DNA of 64,000 nt from a bacterium 1XD21-70 (lineage in GTDB: Bacteria > Bacillota > Clostridia > Lachnospirales > Lachnospiraceae): NCBI GenBank assembly GCA_003669055.1, contig RAYB01000017.1, forward strand, positions 29,511-93,510. Reading direction: 5' to 3'. A model generated the notes under the pieces. It worked only from the letters and a program-made list of their open reading frames with translations, did not search any database and was not told where the DNA came from. Positions 9,883 to 17,458 of this stretch are shown in pieces. Both the position numbers and the translations under genes were made by a program. Position 1 is the stretch's first letter. Every line of letters begins with the position of its first letter.

Positions 9883-10917
9883 TCACAATAATTCCGGAAG
9901 TTCTTTCCGGATATAAGATGCACGTGCCTCGTCCAGCTCCTCCTTGCCAAGAGGGCGTTCGGAAACCCTCTGCAGATTCGCAGGCTGGATCCCCAGCATA
10001 AAACGGTAGACCGCACAATCCCCCTCTGTCTCTAAGATGCCGTCCGCAATCCCGGACATTATCCGCGACAGAAAAACCATCGCATCCTTGGCGCTTAAGC
10101 GCCTTGCATATTTGAGAACCCCATAAGATTTATATGCTTCATCCGTATATTCCAGCCGGTGCTTTTCCAATGCCATTTTACGCACCTGCTTTTCCTGTGC
10201 GATCAGCTGTAAGGACACCCGGTTCACCAGGTCCAAAATCTCTTTCTCGGACAAGCCAAGTGTCTTTTGGTTGGAAACCTCATACAATGCCCCGTAATTC
10301 TCGCTGCCTTCCCCATATACCCCGCGGACGGATGCCCCGAACCGCCCCATCTCCGCCACCAGGCCGTGGAACTTCTTTCCCATGGAAAGCGTGGGCAGGT
10401 GCAGTATGGCCGAGGCTCTCATTCCGGTTCCCACATTTGTCGGGAATGACGTCAGATACCCATATTTTTTATCAAAGGCATAGGGGAAACGTGCATTGAT
10501 ATAGTCATCCATCTGGTCACACCGTGCCCACAATTCCTCTAAGCGGAGTCCTGGCGAAATCATCTGCATGCGGAAATGGTCGGTGCCGTTGAGCACAATC
10601 CCGGTGTCCTCCTCCTCCGACAATATCAGCCCGGCCGGCGTCTTTTTCGAGGCGATGGTAGAATTGAACACCCTCCGTTCCTGCAGGGATTTTTTCTCCA
10701 GTTCCCCCATATCTGCCAGATAGTAATATTTATAACGCTTCCCGTCCAAGGAACCGAGGTTCTGCAGCCCAAGTTCCAGGCGGCGGAGCATCTCCAGGCT
10801 CTCTTTTTGCGGCAGCCTGGAAGGGAAAGCGTACTGATTCCAGTTCCGGACCAGGCGCACCCGGCTGCAGATAATGCCTGGGCGTCTCTCATCCACACAT
10901 TCAAACCATTTTAACAT
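9883..10917 (-). CDS. mcsB: McsB-type protein arginine kinase homologue with altered active-site motifs
   Basis: 344 residues, full length for McsB, which phosphorylates arginines on proteins to mark them for ClpC-ClpP. The phosphagen-kinase fold is clear: SRVRLVRN (18-25), the FPTNVGTGMRAS loop (158-169) and RGVYGEGSE. Signature residues differ from the family as I know it. The NEEDH box with the catalytic Glu reads NGTDH (110-114), the active-site Cys of CPTN is Phe158, and the pArg-pocket motif RDxxRA reads LDEARA (328-333). I checked these codons in the DNA: AAC GGC ACC GAC CAT, and TCA TTC CCG ACA AAT. The ATG at 10917 overlaps the mcsA 3' end by 7 bp. It may be a pseudokinase or adaptor, or use other residues. 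Confidence 0.9.
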   Translation of the reverse strand: MLKWFECVDERRPGIICSRVRLVRNWNQYAFPSRLPQKESLEMLRRLELGLQNLGSLDGKRYKYYYLADMGELEKKSLQERRVFNSTIASKKTPAGLILSEEEDTGIVLNGTDHFRMQMISPGLRLEELWARCDQMDDYINARFPYAFDKKYGYLTSFPTNVGTGMRASAILHLPTLSMGKKFHGLVAEMGRFGASVRGVYGEGSENYGALYEVSNQKTLGLSEKEILDLVNRVSLQLIAQEKQVRKMALEKHRLEYTDEAYKSYGVLKYARRLSAKDAMVFLSRIMSGIADGILETEGDCAVYRFMLGIQPANLQRVSERPLGKEELDEARASYIRKELPELL

Positions 10918-11492
10918 TTTCCGATTCCCTCTCTCAATTCCCTGATCTTATCCCTGCATTGTGCGGCGATCTCATATTCTTCCCTGGCAAGCGCCTCTTT
11001 AAGCCTCGCATCCAAAACCTGGATCTGCTCCTCCACATCCAATTCTCCGCCCGGGATCCCGCTCCCTGCCGCGGATATGTCCTCCACGGAAAACGACGCC
11101 CCTGTTTCCTGGTAATGGTAGCGCGGCTGTTTGCCTTTATGGATGCTGCTCCCTTGCAGCTGCTTGATGTTCTCACCAATCAGAAGGTCAAATACCCCGT
11201 AGCATTCCGGGCAGCCGAACCGGCTGTTTTTAATGAATTCTTCATAGGTCGTTTTGCAGGCCGGGCAAACCACCTGATGGGCTTTATTCTGCTCATCCTG
11301 CTCCTCACCGATCCCCAAAAGGCCGGAAAGCAGTTTCCCTAAAGGGAACTCACTGTCAAAAATAGCCGCATAAGGCCCAAAATCCATCTCTTTGGCACAC
11401 TGGGCACAAAAATGGTGTTCTGTCTTTACCCCGTTAATGACCTCCGTATATTGGATATTTGCCTCTCTGATTTTACAGTGCTCACACAACAT
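10911..11492 (-). CDS. mcsA: McsA, zinc-finger activator of McsB
   Basis: 193 residues. McsA binds and activates McsB in the Firmicute heat-shock operon. Four CxxC pairs are visible, at Cys3/Cys6, Cys29/Cys32, Cys75/Cys78 and Cys93/Cys96, forming two treble-clef-like zinc sites. The C-terminus carries a UVR motif (ALAREEYEIAAQCRDKIREL), the helix pair that contacts partners in UvrB and ClpC. Start ATG at 11492 with GGAGG 6 nt upstream, 15 bp after the GntR gene. Domain order and length match Bacillus McsA. The intact McsA beside a motif-poor McsB is notable. Confidence 0.92.
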   Translation of the reverse strand: MLCEHCKIREANIQYTEVINGVKTEHHFCAQCAKEMDFGPYAAIFDSEFPLGKLLSGLLGIGEEQDEQNKAHQVVCPACKTTYEEFIKNSRFGCPECYGVFDLLIGENIKQLQGSSIHKGKQPRYHYQETGASFSVEDISAAGSGIPGGELDVEEQIQVLDARLKEALAREEYEIAAQCRDKIRELREGIGKC

Positions 11493-11507
11493 AATCGTCC
11501 TCCATCA

Positions 11508-11903
11508 CTATTTCCCGGTATAATAATCATAAATCTCATCAACCAGCCCGTGTACCTCCTGGCGGCTGACCCGCCTGCATATGCAACGCGCCAGGACCAC
11601 CGCCAAATCCTCCCGCAGTTCTTCCATCGCGCGAAGCTTATCCGCGTCGAGGGCAATCACGGCACCTTTCCTGCGGTCCAGCTTGATAAACCCCTCTTGC
11701 TTTAATACAGCATATGCCTTATTCACCGTGTGCATGTTAATTCCAATATTATCTGCCAGCTGCCGGACGGAAGGCAGGGAATCCCCCTCCCGGATCCTTT
11801 CAGCCGCTATCCCGATAATAATCTGATTCCGGAGCTGTATGTATATCGCCTCATCGCTCTCAAAATCAATTGTCAGAACCATATCTTCACCATCTTTCGT
11901 CAT
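11508..11903 (-). CDS. GntR-family (YtrA-type) transcriptional regulator at the head of the mcsA-mcsB-clpC operon
   Basis: 131 residues from the ATG at 11903, or 124 from the ATG at 11882 (MVLTIDFESDEAIYIQLRNQ), which fits the family N-terminus better though its RBS is weaker. The winged helix of the GntR/YtrA subfamily spans about residues 15-85: IYIQLRNQIIIGIAAERIREG, then DSLPSVRQLADNIGINMHTV and AYAVLKQEGFIKLDRRKGAVI. The short C-terminal helix is a dimerisation tail with no effector domain. In most Firmicutes the operon's first gene is the repressor ctsR; I see no CtsR-like protein and no CtsR heptamer repeat here. It probably autoregulates the operon from the palindrome over the -10 box. 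Confidence 0.88.
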   Translation of the reverse strand: MTKDGEDMVLTIDFESDEAIYIQLRNQIIIGIAAERIREGDSLPSVRQLADNIGINMHTVNKAYAVLKQEGFIKLDRRKGAVIALDADKLRAMEELREDLAVVLARCICRRVSRQEVHGLVDEIYDYYTGK

Positions 11904-11958
11904 CTTTGTCTGGCAAGTCTCCCTTGTGCGGGTTTCGCTGTCTTCCTTGCAAATTTGT

Positions 11959-11994
11959 TATAATAATTATAGAACAAGAAAGCGGCGAAGTCAA
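11959..11994 (-). promoter_or_regulatory. Promoter of the gntR-mcsA-mcsB-clpC operon with palindrome over the -10 box
   Basis: Minus strand TTGACT (11989-11994), 17-bp spacer, TATAAT (11966-11971). A perfect 13-bp palindrome, TATAATAATTATA (11959-11971), overlaps the -10 box and is a candidate operator for the GntR protein. Confidence 0.8.
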
Positions 11995-12006
11995 TACGCC
12001 GCTTTC
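11978..12006 (-). terminator. Perfect 10-bp hairpin whose loop contains the next promoter's -35 box
   Basis: GAAAGCGGCG (11978-11987) and CGCCGCTTTC (11997-12006) enclose a 9-nt loop. The hairpin lies 14 bp past the stop of the upstream exported-protein gene and is followed on the minus strand by TTGTTCTATAATT, so it probably acts as that gene's terminator. The loop holds TTGACT, the -35 box of the mcs operon. Confidence 0.65.
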
Positions 12007-12019
12007 AAATACCAATTTC

Positions 12020-13564
12020 TTACTCATCAAGGTCAAAAAACTCAAAATCATCTGCATCCGGCTCTTTGGAAGGTTTTTCTTCCGTGGTGGCCGCCTCACG
12101 CGCCAGGCTTGCCGCAAGCGTCTTTTCCATATCCACCACCGGCGCCTTTCTCTTTTGCTCCGGCTCCCTTTCCGGGCGTTCCGGGCGGTAATTTTTGGAA
12201 TCCTCCCTGGCGGGTTCCGGCTGATAAGCCTCTACCGGGATCTCCTCGTTAAAGTCCTCGTCTTCCTCCTCAAATTCTTCTTCCTCTCCGCGCATATACC
12301 GCTCTTCCCGTGTCATACGCCTTCCCGGCGCCCTGGAGGCAGAGCCCGGTTCCCGGGCATTTTCACGCCGCAGCGCAGATTCTCCAAAGCTGCGGCTGCG
12401 CCTGGAGGAAACCAGTAAGATCAGCAGGATCAAAATCAGCACCAGCATGGCTCCGCCGCCGCCAATCGCACCCCACTTGAGCAGGTTGTAATCATCTACC
12501 AATTCATTATATTTCTCTCCGACTTCCAGAAGTTCCGGATCCACCTTGGCTCCGTCGTCAAAATATCTCTGCAGGGTCTTTTCCTTGCGGTCATAGCGGT
12601 AGAAACTCTGCTCCCCGTTATCGTTGACACAGTAGAATACACAGTATTCCGGATCCGTCTCTGCTTCCGGCACCCATCCGGTTACCTTGGCCGAACCGAT
12701 TGTAATTTCGCTCTCTTTCAGCCCTTTGGGAACAGCGATATCTGCCGGCAGGCTGACGATCTGCACCTTCTTTGCCTGGGAACTGAGTTCAGCAAGTACC
12801 TCCGGCGCTGCTTCCGGCACAGAAGCCTCCCCGCTGTTTTCCCCGCCTTCCACTTTATTGACCACAATCGTATATGCCTTTACGGTCGTGCCGTCAGCAG
12901 CGGTCACCCGGCAGACTACCGTATTCTCTCCTGCCTGCAGCCCGCTGTCACCCTCCAGTGCCACTGTCGCCCCCTCATTGTTGGGCACGGCGCTGACTGC
13001 AAGGTTCTCTGTTTCCAGCCCCACAGTGGCCGTGTAGTTTTCTGTGGACGGGGTGAAAGCAGGATCCAACGTGCCTGGGGATATCTGGAGTGACTGCAGG
13101 GTCGCATCTTCGGAAGACGTCTCTAATCCCTGTATTGTGATAGCCGAGGAACCGGTCTTGACTTCCGAGAGCACCTGCCCGTTATTATCGTAGCCTTCCC
13201 AGTCACTCACAGTGATGGATGCCGTGCCGGAACGCAGCGTTTTAAACTTCATCTCCGTGACAACCTCTGTCTTCCCGGAGGCTCCCCGGATCACCAGCTT
13301 CCCGGTCCCTCCGCTGACGTTATCGCTCCCGCCGATATATTCCAGCATCCCGGCATCATAATCCAGGGTCACCTTCGTATCCCCCAAAAGCTGCCCGTCG
13401 GTGGATGTGAACTTCATTGTTACGCTGACTTCCTGCCCCACCTGGGCAGACGGATCCGAAAATGCAATCCTTGCACTTGCCGCAAAACTTTGGAAAGCCA
13501 TCACCATTGTCAGCAGTGCTGCCAGCAGCAGCCTGCCGATGAATTGTCGCTTCTGTCTGTTCAT
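12020..13564 (-). CDS. Exported, membrane-anchored protein with cohesin-like and cadherin-like domains
   Basis: 514 residues. A signal peptide covers about residues 1-29 (RLLLAALLTMVMAFQSFAASA). Residues about 30-150 resemble a cohesin-type beta sandwich (ARIAFSDPSAQVGQEVSVTM, VTLDYDAGMLEYIGG, GTASITVSDWEG). Residues about 155-240 match the bacterial cadherin-like/Ig domain (TLQSLQISPGTLDPAFTPST, then YTATVGLETENLAVSAVPN). A transmembrane helix near residues 365-390 (GAIGGGGAMLVLILILLILL) precedes a highly charged cytoplasmic tail rich in Glu, Arg and Pro. The likely role is surface binding. It is the second gene after the glucosaminidase (50-bp gap), which carries the same cadherin-like domain type. 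No dockerin is seen in the window, so a cellulosome role is not supported. Confidence 0.8.
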   Translation of the reverse strand: MNRQKRQFIGRLLLAALLTMVMAFQSFAASARIAFSDPSAQVGQEVSVTMKFTSTDGQLLGDTKVTLDYDAGMLEYIGGSDNVSGGTGKLVIRGASGKTEVVTEMKFKTLRSGTASITVSDWEGYDNNGQVLSEVKTGSSAITIQGLETSSEDATLQSLQISPGTLDPAFTPSTENYTATVGLETENLAVSAVPNNEGATVALEGDSGLQAGENTVVCRVTAADGTTVKAYTIVVNKVEGGENSGEASVPEAAPEVLAELSSQAKKVQIVSLPADIAVPKGLKESEITIGSAKVTGWVPEAETDPEYCVFYCVNDNGEQSFYRYDRKEKTLQRYFDDGAKVDPELLEVGEKYNELVDDYNLLKWGAIGGGGAMLVLILILLILLVSSRRSRSFGESALRRENAREPGSASRAPGRRMTREERYMRGEEEEFEEEDEDFNEEIPVEAYQPEPAREDSKNYRPERPEREPEQKRKAPVVDMEKTLAASLAREAATTEEKPSKEPDADDFEFFDLDE

Positions 13565-13614
13565 AATCTCTCCTGATTCTCTATTCTGTAATTATATTTC
13601 ATCCAGCCACAACC

Positions 13615-15837
13615 CTATGGGCTGATAATGATCACATTGCTTCCGCCCGGTGTCGGTGCCCCTCCCAAAGAACCGCCGGAACCAGGCCCAGGCCCGCCGC
13701 CGGAACCGGGTCCGGTAACCATGCCTGCCTGGCCGCTGCCATTGCTGCCGTTATAGGTGGCACCACCGCCCTGGCGGACCACATGGATCACATATTCACG
13801 TTCATTGCCATTCTGTGCCCGCACACGCACCCGGATCTCATTGGCACCGGAAGATATCTGGTAATTCCCCGTCCCGCTGACCACAGCCGTGCCGTCAAGG
13901 GCATTGGCATAAACCGAAACCGTCCCCACCGAATTGCTGACAATCAGGTTATAGGAATATGTATCCCGGTGAAAGGTAGGAGTCAGGGAAAACCCTTCCA
14001 CCCCTAAGTTCCCCAGTTTGTTATTCGGGCTCCCGTCCCCGGTCGGCTTGGCACATGGGGCATCCGGCATCCCGCTATAAACCGGTATCTTAAAATGCAG
14101 CGGCAGGGATTTTAGCTTATCCGAATAACTCTCGGCAAAGATCGAGCCTTCCGAAGCCGCACCGTCCACATTGGTCATATATTGGTGCTTATATAAATTA
14201 TTACCTTGTACATTATACTTTTTCAAATAAAAAGTATCCTGCCCCGAACGGACATAATTCTCCCCATAAAACTGCGCCCCGCCGACAATTGCTTTTTCCG
14301 GGGTATTCCACGGCCTTCCGTAAGAGCCGGACTGGGAAGCATACCACAGCCCCCGTTCCACAGCACCCATGCCGTCTGCCGCATATGCCCCGACATTAAA
14401 ATAATTGTAATAGCCAGGATAAGAAGCATTATTCCCTTTTATTGAATTCCCCCGGCCGTCGGATCCCTGCTCCTGTATAATCATGGATGCCAGCACATAA
14501 GGGTTCACCCCGGAAACCTCGGCCGCCTTCATAATCACATCCACATAGGAAACCGTTCCCCCGGCAGATGTCCCCGGCAGGGAACCGCCTGGTGAAACCA
14601 CACCGGCGGAAGAAGAACCGCCTCCCGGTGAAACCGCCCCTCCAGAGGAAGAACCGCCTCCCGGCGTCACGACCGGTGAAGGAGATACGTTTCCCTGGGA
14701 AGTATTTCCGGGGGATGGGGAACTTCCCCCCTGCACACCGCCTCCGGGCGATGGGGACGTCCCCCCCTGCACACCGCTCCCCGGTACCGGGGATGTTCCT
14801 CCCGAACCGCCTTGGCCCGGTTTCACACCCACCCTCACAGAAGATGCCACCCGCGGCGCATCATGCCTGCTGACAGAGGCAGAGGGGCTCTGTAAGCGTA
14901 CATCCTGGTCTTGGGACGGCCTGCTCCCCCCGCTTCCTCCAGAAACCCCAGGGCCGTACCCGCTCCCGGACGCCCCGGGCGATACCACCACGCCAGAAGA
15001 ACCCCCGGAGGAACTCCCTCCCGGCCCGTAGGAAGAGCCTCCTCCCGAACTCCCTGTGCTGCCGCTCCAGCTGCCTCCCCCTGTGGTGCTTCCGTCAAGA
15101 AAAGTCCCCCGGAGCATGGACTGAAGCCCTTCTCTCGTCTGTGTGGAGGGATCATAGCTATGGTTCATAAACTGGAAAATATATACGTCATCCAAGAAAT
15201 TCCGCGGATCCATATAATAACGGAGGATCTCCTCGGAAGCCGCCACCCAGCTGCTGCCGTCAAACCCAGTCCAGGTACCGTTCTCCCAGTTATAGGCACC
15301 GTCAGCAGTGGACTTATGCGAAGAGATGCTGTTCTTATGGATCAGGCTGCGGGGGATAATGCTCTCATTCTGGATCACCGTATTCCAGTCCAGCCCTGTC
15401 CGGTGTGCCTCAAATACCCAGTTCGGATACTGTGCATGAAGCTGCCGCAAGGCCGGTTTATAACTTTCCGGAAACCCCTGCGATGTCAGATATGCTTCAA
15501 AATTAGAATCCGTATTATAAGCAACCGGGAAACGGAGGTAAGATCCCAGTACATACCCTGTGCCGCTGCCGGTGCGGATCTGGTACCATAGTTTCCCGTC
15601 GCTGCCGTTCACTTCGTTGACCACAGTCACCGAGGTTCCTTTCGACACGCTGGTCACCCGGGAATAGGAAGTGCCCGGGCCGCTGCGCACATTCAGGGAA
15701 GAAGCATTGACCGTGGCAGGCCTCTCTGTATACGCATAAACCTGTCCGAACGGAACCTGTATGGCCAAGGACATCTGTATTCCAAGAACCAACGCAAGCA
15801 AAACCGCTATCCTTCTTTTCCATCTTTGTCGTTTCAT
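13615..15837 (-). CDS. Secreted SH3b / N-acetylglucosaminidase with Gly/Ser/Pro-rich insert and cadherin-like domain
   Basis: 740 residues, a probable cell-wall hydrolase. A signal peptide occupies about residues 1-35. A bacterial SH3 domain follows (VNASSLNVRSGPGTSYSRV). The first part of a LytB-like glucosaminidase region starts near residue 115 (FPESYKPALRQLHAQYPNWV) and runs to about 250. It is interrupted by about 180 residues of low complexity, GSGG and then PSPGGG/VSPGGG-type repeats. The catalytic-like region resumes with VDVIMKAAEVSGVNPYVLAS and IIQEQGSDGRGNSIKG, likely containing the catalytic Glu. A cadherin-like domain (about 625-690) and a Gly/Pro tail end the protein. It has its own promoter and cotranscribes with the cohesin-like gene. 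Substrate is inferred from the family. Confidence 0.85.
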   Translation of the reverse strand: MKRQRWKRRIAVLLALVLGIQMSLAIQVPFGQVYAYTERPATVNASSLNVRSGPGTSYSRVTSVSKGTSVTVVNEVNGSDGKLWYQIRTGSGTGYVLGSYLRFPVAYNTDSNFEAYLTSQGFPESYKPALRQLHAQYPNWVFEAHRTGLDWNTVIQNESIIPRSLIHKNSISSHKSTADGAYNWENGTWTGFDGSSWVAASEEILRYYMDPRNFLDDVYIFQFMNHSYDPSTQTREGLQSMLRGTFLDGSTTGGGSWSGSTGSSGGGSSYGPGGSSSGGSSGVVVSPGASGSGYGPGVSGGSGGSRPSQDQDVRLQSPSASVSRHDAPRVASSVRVGVKPGQGGSGGTSPVPGSGVQGGTSPSPGGGVQGGSSPSPGNTSQGNVSPSPVVTPGGGSSSGGAVSPGGGSSSAGVVSPGGSLPGTSAGGTVSYVDVIMKAAEVSGVNPYVLASMIIQEQGSDGRGNSIKGNNASYPGYYNYFNVGAYAADGMGAVERGLWYASQSGSYGRPWNTPEKAIVGGAQFYGENYVRSGQDTFYLKKYNVQGNNLYKHQYMTNVDGAASEGSIFAESYSDKLKSLPLHFKIPVYSGMPDAPCAKPTGDGSPNNKLGNLGVEGFSLTPTFHRDTYSYNLIVSNSVGTVSVYANALDGTAVVSGTGNYQISSGANEIRVRVRAQNGNEREYVIHVVRQGGGATYNGSNGSGQAGMVTGPGSGGGPGPGSGGSLGGAPTPGGSNVIIISP

Positions 15838-15877
15838 CTATATTCTCCAATATTTTTCCTTTTATGACACAGGTTCT

Positions 15878-15907
15878 ATTATAATGACAAAAGATGGGAT
15901 ATGTCAA
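15878..15907 (-). promoter_or_regulatory. Promoter of the glucosaminidase gene pair
   Basis: Minus strand TTGACA (15902-15907), 18-bp spacer, TATAAT (15878-15883), about 40 bp upstream of the ATG at 15837. Confidence 0.8.
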
Positions 15908-15962
15908 CAAAATCCATAAAAGTTCACACTTTTGGAACAATTCGTAAGAAATCCTTAAAACC

Positions 15963-15996
15963 AAAACAGGATCTGCCTTCTCACAGATCCTGTTTT
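15963..15996 (-). terminator. Rho-independent terminator of the decarboxylase operon
   Basis: A perfect 13-bp inverted repeat, AAAACAGGATCTG / CAGATCCTGTTTT with 8-nt loop, lies 11 bp past the oadA stop. T-rich sequence follows on both strands, so it may stop transcription both ways. Confidence 0.8.
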
Positions 15997-16006
15997 TTTG
16001 CTATTC

Positions 16007-17416
16007 TTATACGGGATATGCCTTGCTCTGCGTATCCGCCACTGCAGCATCTACCTTGGTCTGCTGCGCTTCTCTGTACTTAAAGAACTCCTCTGCTACC
16101 TTCGGAAATAAGGCATAGGAAAGGACATCCTCATCCTGCTGTTTCCAGCGGGCGCATTCCTTCTCAAACTGCGGCAGCTGCGGCTCGATCAGATCCGCCG
16201 GGCGGCAGGTAATCGGGGTCTCGTCACCGATAATCTTCTTTTGCACTTCCGGGTTGAACGGCTTAACCGTCTGCCCGAATTCGCCCAGCATGATTTTTTT
16301 CGACTCCTTCGGAACCAGCTTATAGCGTTCACCGGCAATCACGTTCATCACTGCCTGCGTGCCTACGATCTGGGAAGACGGGGTAACTAACGGCGGCTCG
16401 CCAAAATCCTTCCGCACGCGCGGGATCTCTTCCAGCACTTCACGGTATTTATCCTCCTTGCCGGCCTCCTTTAACTGGGACACTAAGTTGGACAGCATGC
16501 CGCCCGGTACCTGGTACTGCAGGGTCTTAATGTTTACCCCCAAGACCTTCGGGTTCAAAAGCCCGCTCTTTAACACTTCCTCACGGATCGGGGTAAAGTA
16601 GTCGGCAATCTCTGCCAGCTTCACCTGATCCAGACCCGTGTCATATGGTGTCCCACGGAACGTTTCCACCATAACCTCCGTCGCCGGCTGGCTGGTACCC
16701 AGTGCCAGCGGGGACATGGCGGTATCAATAATATCGCAGCCAGACTCCACTGCCTTTAAGTAAGTCATGGAAGCCACACCGGAAGTATAATGGGTATGCA
16801 AATCAATCGGCAGTGCCGTTGACTCCTTTAAGGCAGCAACCAATTCCTGTGCGGCATACGGGGTCAGCAGGCCAGCCATATCCTTGATGCAGATGGAGTC
16901 CGCCCCCATATCTTCAATCCTCTTGGCAATGTCCTTCCAGTAATCCATGGTATAAGCATCACCAAGCGTATAACACAAGGCAATCTGTGCATGCGCCTTC
17001 TCCCTGTTCGCAGCGGTAACCGCCGTCTGCAGGTTGCGCAGGTCGTTGAGGCAGTCAAAAATACGGATAATATCAATGCCGTTCGCCACGGACTTCTGCA
17101 CAAAATATTCTACCACATCATCCGCATAGTGGTTATACCCCAGGATATTCTGCCCGCGGAACAGCATCTGCAGCTTGGTGTTTTTAAAACCTGCTTTCAG
17201 CTTCCTTAAGCGCTCCCACGGATCCTCTTTCAGGAAGCGCAGGGATGCGTCAAAAGTCGCCCCTCCCCAGCACTCCACGGAATAATAGCCGATCTGATCC
17301 ATCTTGTCGATGATAGGCAGCATCTGCTCGGTACTCATTCTGGTCGCGATTAAAGACTGGTGCGCGTCACGGAGGACGGTCTCCACGATCTTAACCGGCT
17401 TCTTCTCTATTGCCAT
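16007..17416 (-). CDS. oadA: Oxaloacetate decarboxylase alpha subunit / pyruvate carboxylase B carboxyltransferase
   Basis: 469 residues. This carboxyltransferase moves CO2 from oxaloacetate (or a related keto acid) to biotin in a Na+-pumping decarboxylase. The HMGL-like TIM barrel opens with VETVLRDAHQSLIATRM (residues 10-26), with the metal-binding Asp in RDAHQS and the DLHTHYTSG metal site near 205. The C-terminal conserved carboxylase region contains PGGMLSNL and TPSSQIVGTQAV. It lacks the C-terminal biotinyl domain of classical 590-residue OadA; the carrier is a separate gene at 18644-19012. It is the last gene of the operon, 42 bp after oadB. Oxaloacetate is the likeliest substrate but not proven. 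Confidence 0.92.
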   Translation of the reverse strand: MAIEKKPVKIVETVLRDAHQSLIATRMSTEQMLPIIDKMDQIGYYSVECWGGATFDASLRFLKEDPWERLRKLKAGFKNTKLQMLFRGQNILGYNHYADDVVEYFVQKSVANGIDIIRIFDCLNDLRNLQTAVTAANREKAHAQIALCYTLGDAYTMDYWKDIAKRIEDMGADSICIKDMAGLLTPYAAQELVAALKESTALPIDLHTHYTSGVASMTYLKAVESGCDIIDTAMSPLALGTSQPATEVMVETFRGTPYDTGLDQVKLAEIADYFTPIREEVLKSGLLNPKVLGVNIKTLQYQVPGGMLSNLVSQLKEAGKEDKYREVLEEIPRVRKDFGEPPLVTPSSQIVGTQAVMNVIAGERYKLVPKESKKIMLGEFGQTVKPFNPEVQKKIIGDETPITCRPADLIEPQLPQFEKECARWKQQDEDVLSYALFPKVAEEFFKYREAQQTKVDAAVADTQSKAYPV

Positions 17417-17458
17417 TTTATTTCCCTCCTAAATTTTCAACAAAAATCCCCTATTGCA

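Noticed and set aside
9883..10917. Sequencing error or frameshift causing the McsB motif changes
   Set aside because: The frame is intact across full length with family sequence on both sides, and each change needs separate in-frame substitutions.
11900..12010. CtsR operator at the mcs operon
   Set aside because: No tandem GGTCAAA-type heptamers; the dyads seen are of other types.
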